A stretch of DNA of 34,209 nucleotides from DASRJW01 sp035649435 (GTDB lineage: Bacteria; Krumholzibacteriota; Krumholzibacteriia; G020349025), in contig DASRJO010000037.1 in the NCBI GenBank assembly GCA_035649435.1, positions 1 through 34,209 on the forward strand, given 5' to 3'. Below are positions 26,017-34,149 of this stretch, piece after piece (the first letter of the stretch is position 1; each line of letters starts with the position of its first letter). Below the pieces are notes generated by a model. The model was not told where the DNA came from. It ran no database searches and saw nothing but the letters and a program-made list of their open reading frames with translations. The translations under genes were made by a program, and so were the position numbers.

Positions 26017-27045
26017 ATGCGCGTGCTGATGCTGGGCTTCGGCCACGTGGCGCAAACAATGGCCGAGATTCTCACCCACGAACGCGACCGGTACCCAGGC
26101 GTTCGAGGACTGCATCTCGACGTCGTCGGATTGTTCACGCGCCGCCACGGCGCGATAGCCGGCCGCGTCGATCTCGGCGAAGCGCTGCGGGCGATGCGTT
26201 CCGGTGCCGGGCTCCGTGCCGACCACCCGCAGGCTGCCACGATGCCGGCACTCGAGGCCGTGTGCACGCTCGACTACGATGTCCTGATCGAGCTCACGGT
26301 GCTCTCCATCCGCGATCGTGGCGAACCGGCGTTGTCCTACGTCCGCGAAGCGTTGCAGCGCGGGAAGCACGTGGTGACGGCGAACAAAGGGCCGCTCGCA
26401 TTCGCATATCACGGTCTCGCGGCGTTGGCGCGTGAGCGCGGGAAGTTTCTCTTGCACGAGTCGGCGGTCATGGACGGTGCGCCGCTCTTCGCACTTGCAC
26501 GCTCGGCGCTCCGCGGCTGCACCATCCAGGGTGTGTCGGGCATCCTCAATTCGACGACCAACTTCGTCTTGAGTGAGATGGAGCGCGGCGTGGCGCTCGC
26601 CGATGCCGTCCGCACCGCACAGGATGAAGGGTTCGCGGAGGCCGATCCATCCCACGACCTGGAGGGCTGGGACGCGGCGGCGAAGATCACGGTTCTCGCC
26701 AACGCGCTCATGGGCGGCGATCGGACGCCGCTCGATGTCGAACGCGAGGGCATCCTCGGCGTGACCGCCGAGCGAGTCCAGGCGGTGCAGGCGGCGGGTT
26801 CGCGGCTCAAGCTCGTGTGTCGCGCCTGGCGCGACGCCGGGGGGGTGCGCACACGTGTTGGTTTGGAGGAGCTCCCCGCGTTGCACCCTTTCTCCACCTT
26901 GAGCGCCAACGGCTCGGTGCTCCGGATCGAGACCGACCTCATGGGACCCATCGTGGTGGCGCAAGAGGAGCCGACTCTTTCCGATACAGCTTATGGCGTC
27001 CTGAACGACCTCCTGACCATCGCGGCGGCATCGCCCGGGCACTGA
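26017..27045 (+). CDS. hom: Homoserine dehydrogenase
   Basis: A 342-residue homoserine dehydrogenase that reduces aspartate semialdehyde to homoserine with NAD(P)H, on the threonine/methionine branch. The Rossmann start is VLMLGFGHVAQTMAEIL. The catalytic region has HVVTANKGPLAFAYHGL with the family lysine. The C-terminal part has SGILNSTTNFVLSEMERGVAL, EGFAEADPSHDLEGWDAAAKITVLANALMGG and, near the end, NGSVLRIETDLMGPIVV. It stops there, with no C-terminal ACT domain, so threonine feedback through ACT is not expected. GGAAAGGGGA precedes ATG 26017. The frame is open 14 codons upstream, but the conserved fold starts here. It stands alone after the phosphate operon. Confidence 0.93.
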   Translation: MRVLMLGFGHVAQTMAEILTHERDRYPGVRGLHLDVVGLFTRRHGAIAGRVDLGEALRAMRSGAGLRADHPQAATMPALEAVCTLDYDVLIELTVLSIRDRGEPALSYVREALQRGKHVVTANKGPLAFAYHGLAALARERGKFLLHESAVMDGAPLFALARSALRGCTIQGVSGILNSTTNFVLSEMERGVALADAVRTAQDEGFAEADPSHDLEGWDAAAKITVLANALMGGDRTPLDVEREGILGVTAERVQAVQAAGSRLKLVCRAWRDAGGVRTRVGLEELPALHPFSTLSANGSVLRIETDLMGPIVVAQEEPTLSDTAYGVLNDLLTIAAASPGH

Positions 27046-27053
27046 CGCGGGAT

Positions 27054-27080
27054 TGCTTTTCGCCTCTCCGGGGTTATACT
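27054..27080 (+). promoter_or_regulatory. Candidate promoter for the cysteine-rich secreted protein
   Basis: A good -10 box TATACT stands at 27075-27080, with TTGCTT at 27054-27059 as a weak -35 (15-base spacer, shorter than ideal). It would give a leader of about 140 bases, in which I see no further signal apart from the ribosome site. Confidence 0.4.
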
Positions 27081-27225
27081 TCCCGCGGTGCTCCATGCTC
27101 TGGGCGATCGAACGGCTCCACCGGGTGCACTGACCCCACCATTTCCGCGCCGGTCCCGCAACCGATCGTCCACTCCGTGGGCCCGCTCTGCCTGCGTGAA
27201 TTTCACGATCGAGGGGAGTCGGGCA

Positions 27226-28383
27226 ATGATCGCTTCGCGATTCCTGCGTTTTTCATTTTTTCTCGCGTGCCTTCTGCAAATCTCACTCGCTTCGACCGAT
27301 GTCGCGGCGCTGAATCAGATTCGGGACGAGGAGTGGTCGTATCGCGGCGAATTGCCACGGTATCCGGCCAGCTCGGTCGTGAGCGTCGGGTTCTTCGCCA
27401 ACGTTGGTGACATGGACCTGCCGTCTCGAGTCGTATTCACACTCAACGTCGTGAATGCCGAGGGAGATTACCTGCCGTTGGTGGAGTATCGGTGGGGTCG
27501 TTGGGAAGAAATCGCTGCACCGGGAACGCCGATCACGGCATACGCCAGCTTTCGCTTGTCTTGCGACGGCGACGGCCTAGTGATCGTCGAGCCGGTCGAG
27601 ACTTGGTTCGGGTTCTGTAATCGTGGCCAGATCGAGCTGGATGTGCGCGATCTGGAAAACGTGCAGATCTTTCCAGTTCAGGTCCAGGGCCCATTCGGCC
27701 TCGGGCTCGTGGATCGCGGCGGCTACCTGGGTCCGAACCCGACGCCGCGCGATGCCTTCGCTTGCGCCGGTGCCGCTGGCATCTCGCTCGACGCCGCCAC
27801 GGCGGCGCGCGAGGTGTCGATCCAGAAGAGCCGGGCGGCCAACGCCATCGCCAACGGCAACACGGGTTCGGTGGGCCTCTACTTCGACCCACTGGGTCAA
27901 GTGTGCAGCGGCACCATCCTACCGGATCACCCCGCCACGGTGTACGTCGTCGCCAAGATGGCGGGGATGAGCGAATGCGGCATCGCCGGTGCCGAATTTC
28001 GCTTCACCGGCATTCCCGATTCTTGGATGACGTACCCGGTCGCAACCCCGGACATCCTCGGGATCGGGGATCCGCTGGCCGACGGCGTCACGATGGGGTT
28101 CAAGTGTAAACGCCCCGAAGGGGGCATCGCCGTGCTCTATAGCGTGCAGGTGCTGGCGCTGGAGGAGGTGCATGACCTGGAGTTCGCTATCGAACGTCGC
28201 AACCCGCCGGCAGATCCGGATTTCGATTGTCCGCTGCTGGTGCTCTGCGACTATCCGGCATTCACGATGATCTGCGTCAATGGATTCACGTGCAACGTGA
28301 ACGCCACCGAGCCGCGACTGTGCGCCGTCCCGACGGGCGTCGAAGCCAAAACTTGGAGTGGCATCAAGACCTTGTTCCGCTGA
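27226..28383 (+). CDS. Cysteine-rich secreted protein of unknown function
   Basis: A 385-residue protein with a clear signal peptide (IASRFLRFSFFLACLLQISLA). The mature protein has two parts. The first 175 residues are strand-rich (VVSVGFFANVGDMDLPSRVVFTLNV, YLGPNPTPRDAF). The second half has a repeated-strand domain, VGLYFDPLGQVCSGTI, ATVYVVAKMAGMSECGIAGAEFRFTGIPDSWM and VLYSVQVLAL. Eleven or more cysteines follow in pairs, the last cluster near DFDCPLLVLCDYPAFTMICV, so disulfides in the periplasm or outside the cell are likely. I know similar GIAGAEFR-type domains only as uncharacterised surface proteins in Eisenbacteria-like genomes; this is memory, not a search. GAGGGGAGTC supports ATG 27226. 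No enzyme motif is visible. Confidence 0.85.
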   Translation: MIASRFLRFSFFLACLLQISLASTDVAALNQIRDEEWSYRGELPRYPASSVVSVGFFANVGDMDLPSRVVFTLNVVNAEGDYLPLVEYRWGRWEEIAAPGTPITAYASFRLSCDGDGLVIVEPVETWFGFCNRGQIELDVRDLENVQIFPVQVQGPFGLGLVDRGGYLGPNPTPRDAFACAGAAGISLDAATAAREVSIQKSRAANAIANGNTGSVGLYFDPLGQVCSGTILPDHPATVYVVAKMAGMSECGIAGAEFRFTGIPDSWMTYPVATPDILGIGDPLADGVTMGFKCKRPEGGIAVLYSVQVLALEEVHDLEFAIERRNPPADPDFDCPLLVLCDYPAFTMICVNGFTCNVNATEPRLCAVPTGVEAKTWSGIKTLFR

Positions 28384-28416
28384 TCCGTCACTCGCGCGGC
28401 GGTGAAATCGACGGCC

Positions 28417-28455
28417 TTCCTCCACGTCCTTCCTCCCCGGTCGGACGTGGGGGGA
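28417..28455 (+). terminator. Hairpin after the secreted-protein gene
   Basis: TTCCTCCACGTCC (28417-28429) pairs with GGACGTGGGGGGA (28443-28455), 13 pairs including two G-U, around a 13-base loop, 34 bases past the stop. Only a short TTT follows, after seven bases. Confidence 0.45.
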
Positions 28456-28464
28456 GGCTGTTTG

Positions 28465-28707
28465 ATGAATGGTCGCGATGGGGGCAACTGCGGGGATCGA
28501 CTCCTCGTTGGGATCCGCATCGCGTGGCACTACGGCTGGTTCCCGCCGACGGTGTCCGCTCTGTATCTCAAGGTGCCGGAGAAAAAGCTCACCTTCCTCC
28601 TTCTCTCGAACTGCGATGGCCTGAGCGCCGGGATGGCCTGGACCGCGGAGGGCATCCGCGCATCCCCTTACGCCAGGCTCTTCCTCGAGCATTTCGTCTC
28701 TCCCTGA
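28465..28707 (+). pseudogene. C-terminal remnant of a serine beta-lactamase-family hydrolase
   Basis: An 80-codon frame whose last 60 residues read WHYGWFPPTVSALYLKVPEKK then LTFLLLSNCDGLS and end SPYARLFLEHFV. This is the C-terminal end of class C beta-lactamase-related serine hydrolases: the HxG box (H-Y-G, equivalent to KTG) that lines the active site, then the last two core strands and the closing helix. The SxxK and YxN boxes, which lie more than 200 residues earlier in intact members, are absent: the preceding bases encode a terminator-like hairpin and an unrelated gene. So the gene was truncated by deletion or replacement. The frame itself has no internal stop. It could still be expressed, but it cannot be an enzyme. 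Confidence 0.7.
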
Positions 28708-28822
28708 CGCAGAACCCCGGCGATCGCCTTGGCATGCTCTTGGCAGATGAATAGGGCGAGACAGTGGATCGTCCTTCATCGTGACGCGGGGTCCTGCATT
28801 GTCCCGCGGGAGGGTAGGTGTC

Positions 28823-29179
28823 ATGCGCCGCGTTTTCGCATGGATGCTTCTCGTCTGCATCACGGGGTGCAACGGCACCGTCGTCTTACAGAGCCAGTCC
28901 CAGCCGCCTCGCCAGCAGCCCGTCCCGGGATCGAAGACGCTGTACTGCGACATCTCGCAGCGGCAGGCCGCCGAGATCGTGGCCGCGGAGGCCGACGCCC
29001 GCCAATGCGATGACCTGGACGTCCAATCGGTCAAGCGCGATGGCCAACGTTGGAAGGTCGAGCTCACCGGGGAGTGCAATTGCCGCGAGGCCCGCATCCG
29101 GGCCAAGGTCGATCGACGCACGGGTGAGATCGAGTCCTACAAGATGAAGCTCGGCGACGACAATTGCCGCGGTCACTGA
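28823..29179 (+). CDS. Small lipoprotein of unknown function
   Basis: A 118-residue lipoprotein. The signal is MRRVFAWMLLVCITGCNG, with a good lipobox I-T-G-C and lipidation at C16. After a Gln/Pro-rich linker comes a compact domain: LYCDISQRQAAEIVAAEAD, CDDLDVQSVKRDGQRWKVELTGEC, REARIRAKVDRRTGEIESYKM. The helix-then-strands layout and the turn DRRTGEI recall PepSY-like folds, though I cannot be sure. Five cysteines lie in the mature domain. ATG 28823 follows GGGAGGGTAGGTG. A strong terminator follows the gene. Confidence 0.82.
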   Translation: MRRVFAWMLLVCITGCNGTVVLQSQSQPPRQQPVPGSKTLYCDISQRQAAEIVAAEADARQCDDLDVQSVKRDGQRWKVELTGECNCREARIRAKVDRRTGEIESYKMKLGDDNCRGH

Positions 29180-29267
29180 TCCAGGCGGAACCGAACGGCT
29201 CGACCTCGGCCCGTTCACCCATGGGCAACAAGCCGCGCGGGCGCCTGATCCCGAACGACTCGCGCTG

Positions 29268-29302
29268 AATCCGCCGCTCCACCCTTGGGGCGGCGGATTG
29301 TT
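29268..29302 (+). terminator. Terminator after the small lipoprotein gene
   Basis: AATCCGCCGCTCC (29268-29280) and GGGGCGGCGGATT (29287-29299) form 13 pairs (one G-U) around a 6-base loop, followed by GTTTCCCTC. It is placed 88 bases past the stop. Confidence 0.65.
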
Positions 29303-29327
29303 TCCCTCGCGCTGTCGAGATGCGTCC

Positions 29328-29510
29328 TCAATCGCGATAGAGGCGCTTCACCTTCGTCCAGGTTTCCCCTGCCACCGCGACCTGGCACCGGATCTCGTTG
29401 GCACTCTCAACCGTGTAGGATCGTACGCGTGAACCGGCACCAGGCTCGATGATTGTCCGGCCGGTTCTGAGCCAGGAATCGGACGATAGGATCGGCGTCG
29501 AGCCCAAAGC
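29328..29510 (-). pseudogene. Possible C-terminal gene remnant on the minus strand
   Basis: On the minus strand the bases just before the GT39-like gene encode a protein-like stretch ending at a TGA at 29328: TIIEPGAGSRVRSYTVESA, then EIRCQVAVAGETWTKVKRLY. Its codons end mostly in G or C, like real genes here. Upstream the frame runs antisense into the glycosyltransferase gene, so no intact start is available. It may be the tail of a gene displaced when its neighbour arrived. It could equally be chance. Confidence 0.25.
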
Positions 29511-31271
29511 ATGGCCCACAAACCGCGCCTCAGACACGGCGAAGAATCCGCCCAAGCGACGAGCCGGCGGATACCCGAAGGTTCTCCTCGCGCTTCGAAC
29601 ACCGAGTCTGTCACGCCTGCTGGTGCGCGGGCAAGCAAGCTCACTGCGGTGGACGAGCCCGTCGAGCGGCGGTGGGATTCGGCCCTCCTGTTGCCCATCC
29701 TCCTGGTGCTTCTCGGCACCCTGGCAGGAATCGGGGCCAAGCTCTATTCCAACAGTGTCTGGGACGATGCCTACGTCTTCGTCCGCTACGCACGCAACCT
29801 GCTCGCACACGGCGCCGTATCCTGGAACCCAGCCGGCGATCCGACCTACGGCACCACTGCCCCGATGTATCTCGTTGTCGTGGTTCCGCTCGAGTGGATC
29901 CTCCGAAGCGATGCTGCGGTCGTGGCGGCAGCCGCCAGCCTGCTCTGCGGCCTCGTATTCTTGGGTGTGCTCTGGCACCTGCTCGATCGCCACATCGAGA
30001 CGAATTCCGCAATCGTCCGGCGCTGCGCCGTGTTCTTTGTCGGCACAGTCGTCCTCTGGTCCATCCATCCTCTGGCGGAGCACTTCGTGTCCGGTATGGA
30101 CACGACGTTCGCGCTGCTCTACGCCACGACCTACTTACTGGCAGTGAAACACGACGAGCGCAACGAGGATCGTCGAAGCCTTCTCCTTGTCGGCATACTC
30201 GGCGGCCTCGGCTTCTGGGCGCGACCGGACATCATGATCTTCTCGGTTTCCGTGCCACTGGCGATGCTGCTCGTCGGGCGCGAACCCCGACGCCGTGCCT
30301 GGCTGCGACTCGGCATCACCCTCGCTGTGGCGGGCTTGCTCGTGCTCGTGTCGTGGCTCTATTTCGCCTCGCCGCTCCCTCTCTCGTTCTATGCCAAATC
30401 GACCAAGCTCTATGAGGACACCGTCTATGCGGCTCACCGCAACGACCCGCGCTTCGAGCTCATTCGTTTTTGCCGTGCATATTGGCCGCTCGCCGGTTTC
30501 ATCTTGATGCGCCTCGGGCTCGTCGCCGTCCGTCGCGCACGGCGCTTCTCTCCGGTGGAAATCGGACTCCTCGCCGGGACGGTGCTCTTCATCGTGTATT
30601 ACGCAGGCTTCGTGCTGCAGATCTCGGCACTTCACCAGCGCTTCTACTACCCGACGTTGCCTGCCTTGGCTTTCCTCGGGGCGCAGAGCGCGGCGGCGCT
30701 CCTCGAGCGCCTGCCTCGCCTTCGGCAAATTCTCTGGCGCCGGCGGGAAGGCATCGCCCTGACGGTGGCGCTCGCCCTGACCGCGATCCCCGGGCTCATC
30801 GTGCAGCTACGCCAAATGCAGACGGCGCGCCGAAGCGCGCCATTGTTCGTCCACAACAGCGCCCGGGAGCATTACCGCACCACGTGGATCAGCCGTACCT
30901 GGTTTCGGCTGCATTTGTTCTCGGAACTACCCGACGACCTGGTCATGGCGATGACCGAGTTCGGCTACCCGGCAGTCATGAATCCAGGGAAGACCATCAT
31001 CGATCTGACCGGACTCAACCACACCGAATTCGCACATCACGGCTTCTCGGCGGACATCCTGTTCGGGCAACAGCCTCCCGACCTCATCTTCATGCCTTGG
31101 CGGGACTACAGCCGCATGCTGGCGCAGATCCGGACGCATCCCGAGTTCCTCGATGACTATCAGTATTTCTCGCCGAGGCAGCTCGGGACCGCCATGGGGC
31201 TGGCGCTGCGGCGCAGCAGCAAGCACTACCCGCGCATGCTGGAGATCGTGCTCGGCGGCCAAGCGAGGTGA
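29511..31271 (+). CDS. Polytopic glycosyltransferase, GT39/AftB-like GT-C type
   Basis: A 586-residue inner-membrane protein. Residues 1-50 are a charged cytoplasmic tail. Helix 1 (ALLLPILLVLLGTLAGIGA) is followed by the diagnostic first periplasmic loop SNSVWDDAYVFVRYARNLLAHG, whose Asp pair is the catalytic motif of lipid-linked-sugar-dependent GT-C enzymes (AftB, PMT/ArnT relatives). Next are NPAGDPTYGTTAPMYLVVV and HFVSGMDTTFALLYATTYLLA, also typical. About ten helices are seen; residues of about 440-586 form a soluble C-terminal domain (TEFGYPAVMNPGKTIIDLTGLNH). Such enzymes add sugars from polyprenyl-phosphate donors to envelope glycans or proteins. No clear ribosome site precedes ATG 29511; GTG 29649 is an alternative. 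Confidence 0.85.
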   Translation: MAHKPRLRHGEESAQATSRRIPEGSPRASNTESVTPAGARASKLTAVDEPVERRWDSALLLPILLVLLGTLAGIGAKLYSNSVWDDAYVFVRYARNLLAHGAVSWNPAGDPTYGTTAPMYLVVVVPLEWILRSDAAVVAAAASLLCGLVFLGVLWHLLDRHIETNSAIVRRCAVFFVGTVVLWSIHPLAEHFVSGMDTTFALLYATTYLLAVKHDERNEDRRSLLLVGILGGLGFWARPDIMIFSVSVPLAMLLVGREPRRRAWLRLGITLAVAGLLVLVSWLYFASPLPLSFYAKSTKLYEDTVYAAHRNDPRFELIRFCRAYWPLAGFILMRLGLVAVRRARRFSPVEIGLLAGTVLFIVYYAGFVLQISALHQRFYYPTLPALAFLGAQSAAALLERLPRLRQILWRRREGIALTVALALTAIPGLIVQLRQMQTARRSAPLFVHNSAREHYRTTWISRTWFRLHLFSELPDDLVMAMTEFGYPAVMNPGKTIIDLTGLNHTEFAHHGFSADILFGQQPPDLIFMPWRDYSRMLAQIRTHPEFLDDYQYFSPRQLGTAMGLALRRSSKHYPRMLEIVLGGQAR

Positions 31272-31410
31272 AGCCCACGATCCCGCGACAAGGGGCGAGC
31301 ACCTGCTCGGCAGGTGAGGAGGAGATCGACTCGGACGTTGGCTCGTCGGGGACTTCTTGAACGTTTCGAGGAAGGTTCCCGCAGATGGCGCGTTCAGACC
31401 TTTCCCGGTT

Positions 31411-31701
31411 TTACGGCACATACTCAATCGTCGCGAGGATTCCAAGAACCTCTTCGTGCGCATTATCCGGGTAATGCACCGAGATCGAAGGAGTAAACCC
31501 CGATCGATCCTTCAGCTCGACAACCAACTTGCCCTCGGCGTAAACGGCTGGAGTTTGTGGTTCCAGCGAAAAATAGTAGCGAGCGACGTGTCCTCCGCGC
31601 ACCTCGAGATCAATGAATTGCTTGTAGAATGGCATCAGGTCAGGAATCTCTGCATAGACTGGGCGTGGTGACAGGGCATTCATCCCCGCCGAGAACACCA
31701 C
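31411..31701 (-). CDS. Small protein of unknown function in a lower-G+C patch
   Basis: A 96-residue frame starting at GTG 31701 (ATG 31683 is an alternative, giving MNALSPRPVYAEIPDLMPFY). It is protein-like in composition (FIDLEVRGGHVARYYFSLEP, KLVVELKDRSGFTPSISVHY) with alternating strands and no signal peptide or membrane helix. The DNA is clearly less G+C-rich than its neighbours, hinting at transfer or decay. A stop codon lies just upstream in frame, and neither start has a good ribosome site. It follows the lipoprotein operon on the same strand after 148 bases. I do not recognise a family. It could be an intact small gene or a fragment. Confidence 0.45.
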   Translation of the reverse strand: MVFSAGMNALSPRPVYAEIPDLMPFYKQFIDLEVRGGHVARYYFSLEPQTPAVYAEGKLVVELKDRSGFTPSISVHYPDNAHEEVLGILATIEYVP

Positions 31702-31849
31702 GGAACCATCATCATCTTGTCATCTCGAGAGAGCAAGAATCGTCGCCACACATCCACTCACCGGAGTAGTCACACGGGAAAGTCATCTGCTGAGCATTCC
31801 CAATTTCCCGCGTGGAAGACCCCGCCTCTCCTGGCGGTGGACTCCACGG

Positions 31850-32527
31850 TCATCGTGGAGGTGGATCGGCGGGGCTCCAGTTCGTCGGTGGACGCGGTTC
31901 GTGCGGGAATTCCGTCCATCTCAGGCTGGTCCGATCGAGATTCGCAGGCAGTCCGCCCGGGAAGCGCGCGAAGCTTCTTGCCATCGGCCGGGCTGCGTCA
32001 GCCTTTGCGGAACTCGCTTTCCGCTTGGCCCGCTCCCCTGGGGCATAGGAGTCGCGCGGCAACTTGATTTCGGCCGCGTGGCTGTAGCTCGCAGATGTCG
32101 AGCCTCCGACGAAGATCCAAATCGGCAGCGTGAACACGCCATACCAGCCATGAGACACCGCCGAAACAGCTCCAACCGTAGTCCACAAGGCCGGGCCGGC
32201 GTCGATATCGAAGAACGTGACCTTGATATTGTCGACGTCGGAGCTCGGGAAGCCGAGCAGGCCGTCTGCGTTCAACATGAAAATACTGTCGGGATGCATG
32301 GCGATGAGCTCGCCGTGGAAAGCCTGTCCCTCTCTCTGCTCTACGAGGCGGATCGTGACCCAGGCGCCGTGGGGACTCGACTGGATCTCCTCGGCGTCGG
32401 GGAGCCAGCCCGGCGGCGCCGTGTTGGTGGCGCATCCAGCGCACAAGATCGCAAGCGAGCCCAGCAGCAGCCGTGCGCGCTGGGTGCGCTTCGCACCCGT
32501 ATCCTGCTCGTTCCTACGGCCGTCCAT
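31850..32527 (-). CDS. Lipoprotein with a small beta domain and a hydrophobic hairpin
   Basis: A 225-residue protein. Its export signal (residues 17-32, ARLLLGSLAILCAGC) ends in CAGC, an acceptable lipobox with an unusual Cys at -3, lipidated at C32. The domain after it, AWVTIRLVEQREGQAFHGELIAMHPDSIFMLNADGLLGFPSSDVDNIKVTFFD, looks like a small all-beta barrel. Then comes a hydrophobic segment (LWTTVGAVSAVSHGWYGVFTLPIWIFVGG) and a Pro/Arg-rich tail. The same order (strands, a D-S-I/V motif, then a hydrophobic stretch) appears in the gene upstream. The ATG overlaps that gene by 14 bases, so they form an operon. A hairpin spans its stop codon. Function unknown. Confidence 0.78.
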   Translation of the reverse strand: MDGRRNEQDTGAKRTQRARLLLGSLAILCAGCATNTAPPGWLPDAEEIQSSPHGAWVTIRLVEQREGQAFHGELIAMHPDSIFMLNADGLLGFPSSDVDNIKVTFFDIDAGPALWTTVGAVSAVSHGWYGVFTLPIWIFVGGSTSASYSHAAEIKLPRDSYAPGERAKRKASSAKADAARPMARSFARFPGGLPANLDRTSLRWTEFPHEPRPPTNWSPADPPPR

Positions 32528-34070
32528 ATCGACTCGCCCAGAAGACGCTCTCCATCTCAGGCTCGATGCGTTTGTACTCGGGCGCCAGCTCCAGCAAGAG
32601 CTGTCGCGGGTTGAGCAGAAGCATCGCCGCCTTCTCCAAGTCCTCTTCCTTCATCCAGGACTCGCGCATCCATTCGAGATAGTAACCTTTGCTTTCCAGG
32701 AAGAGCTCATACGCGACGTCGTCCCGCGGCAGCCGGTACACCAGGGTGTACGAGTCTCCGGGTAGAGTGGTGAGGGCGTGCTCTTCATCGCATAGCCAAT
32801 GGTCGACCCCGGCGTCCGCAACGCCGTCGCGGCGCACGTGTGTCGGGCACAACCGCACGGGCTCAGCCCGATCCACGAGATGCACGAGCGCGGCCTGGTC
32901 CAGTCGCCAGGCACCGCGCGTCAACAATAAGCGCAGGCGCAGGGTGCCCGCCGGGATTTCGGGCAGCTTCACGAGACGGAGATCGGTGGCGATGGGGCCA
33001 GTCTCCCGGTCCACCGCGACCGTGCGCCAGTCGCTCTCCGTCGCGACCTGTACCGTGATCCTGCCGACGAGCGAGTCGAAGGCGGCGACTGGCATGTTCG
33101 TGACAGGGCCAGCATGATCGAGAGTAGCCAGAAACTCGACGGCGCGAGTTCCGAGGTAGGCGAGACCCTGGTAGAAGAGGTACGTGGTGAGAAGGGTCTG
33201 TCGCGCGCCCAGAACCAGGCCGAGCGGTCCTGCCGGGGGTGCTTCGAACTCGAGATCGACGATTTCTCGAGCGGCAAGATCGGTCGAGTCCGTCACGCTC
33301 GAGCGCTCCAGGCCGTCGAGCGCGAGCAGGGCAGCGCTGCAATCGCCTTCCGGGGCGACGGCACGGTCGGGTGGAGTGAGAGAATCCGCATTCCAGAATT
33401 CGCCCGAGGCCGTGGCGAAAACGCGCACGCCAGGGCGACGCGGCGCGGCGAGAACATGAGCGTAGCGAACGACGTGGGTTTCCAGCGCCTCGTTCTTCAT
33501 GGTGATCTCCACCGTGTCACCGTCGGGCACGGCGTGGAACAGCGCATCGATGTCGCGCTTTTCGAGTGCCGGGGCGACGCTGGCGGAGAATCCCTCGGCC
33601 ATCAGCACGGAATGTTGACCGTTCGAAACGTAGAAGGTGGGGCAGGAGCCGAAACAAGCCTTCTCCTGAGTCAGACAGATGATGGAAAGGATGGCGGATC
33701 CGATGCTGATCACCGCGAGGGGCGCAATCGCAGCAGATGTGTGGACCACATTGGTCTCGAAGAGCGAGACCGAGTCGGTACGCACGGCGAAGCTCCCAAT
33801 GCGCAGCGTGTCCCGGTCGGTGCCGTAGAGCACACCGTTCCCGTTCACCGTGGCGGACTGTGCGTGTGGGGAGATGAACCAGTCGGAGAGCACGTAGAGC
33901 CTGCCGTCCCGCATGTGGATCTTGAGGAAGCGCGACTTTGGGTCGAGCTGCCCGATCGCATCGGGCGTGTGCAGTGACCGCTTGACGACGCGGGCGCAGG
34001 CGATGCAGAGCACCAGCGTGGGCAGGAGGAAAGCTCGGGTGCGGCGGATGCTACGCGCCGAAGCATACAC
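32514..34070 (-). CDS. Large lipoprotein-like protein with a GSCPT domain
   Basis: A 518-residue exported protein. GTG 34070 is chosen because it directly precedes a signal sequence (RRTRAFLLPTLVLCIACARVV, possible lipidation at C25). The frame also runs on to ATG 34193, but that extra part covers a good promoter. Residues of about 45-110 repeat the layout of the following lipoprotein (GRLYVLSDWFIS, DTLRIGSFAVRTDSVSLFETNVV), then a hydrophobic segment (AAIAPLAVISIGSAILSIICL). Next is CFGSCPTFYVSNGQHSVLMAEGFSASVAPALEKRDIDALF, a module I remember from uncharacterised proteins of FCB-group bacteria. The remaining 350 residues are strand-rich (LRLRLLLTRGAW). No enzyme motif is seen. It is the first gene of the two-gene operon. 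Confidence 0.78.
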   Translation of the reverse strand: MYASARSIRRTRAFLLPTLVLCIACARVVKRSLHTPDAIGQLDPKSRFLKIHMRDGRLYVLSDWFISPHAQSATVNGNGVLYGTDRDTLRIGSFAVRTDSVSLFETNVVHTSAAIAPLAVISIGSAILSIICLTQEKACFGSCPTFYVSNGQHSVLMAEGFSASVAPALEKRDIDALFHAVPDGDTVEITMKNEALETHVVRYAHVLAAPRRPGVRVFATASGEFWNADSLTPPDRAVAPEGDCSAALLALDGLERSSVTDSTDLAAREIVDLEFEAPPAGPLGLVLGARQTLLTTYLFYQGLAYLGTRAVEFLATLDHAGPVTNMPVAAFDSLVGRITVQVATESDWRTVAVDRETGPIATDLRLVKLPEIPAGTLRLRLLLTRGAWRLDQAALVHLVDRAEPVRLCPTHVRRDGVADAGVDHWLCDEEHALTTLPGDSYTLVYRLPRDDVAYELFLESKGYYLEWMRESWMKEEDLEKAAMLLLNPRQLLLELAPEYKRIEPEMESVFWASRYGRP

Positions 34071-34081
34071 GTACCGCCGCG

Positions 34082-34149
34082 GCGACACGTGTCGCGTGGT
34101 GTCGGGCGACACGGTCAGTGGTTCGTCCACAAGAGCGACACTACGTGTC
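34082..34149. promoter_or_regulatory. Three GACAC/GTGTC dyads: candidate operator cluster
   Basis: Dyad 1 (34082-34095) is the perfect palindrome GCGACACGTGTCGC. Dyad 2 (34099-34112) is GTGTCG-GG-CGACAC. Dyad 3 (34137-34149) is GACAC-TAC-GTGTC and covers the -10 box. Six copies of one half-site within 68 bases around a promoter and leader suggest cooperative binding by a dimeric regulator. Confidence 0.5.
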
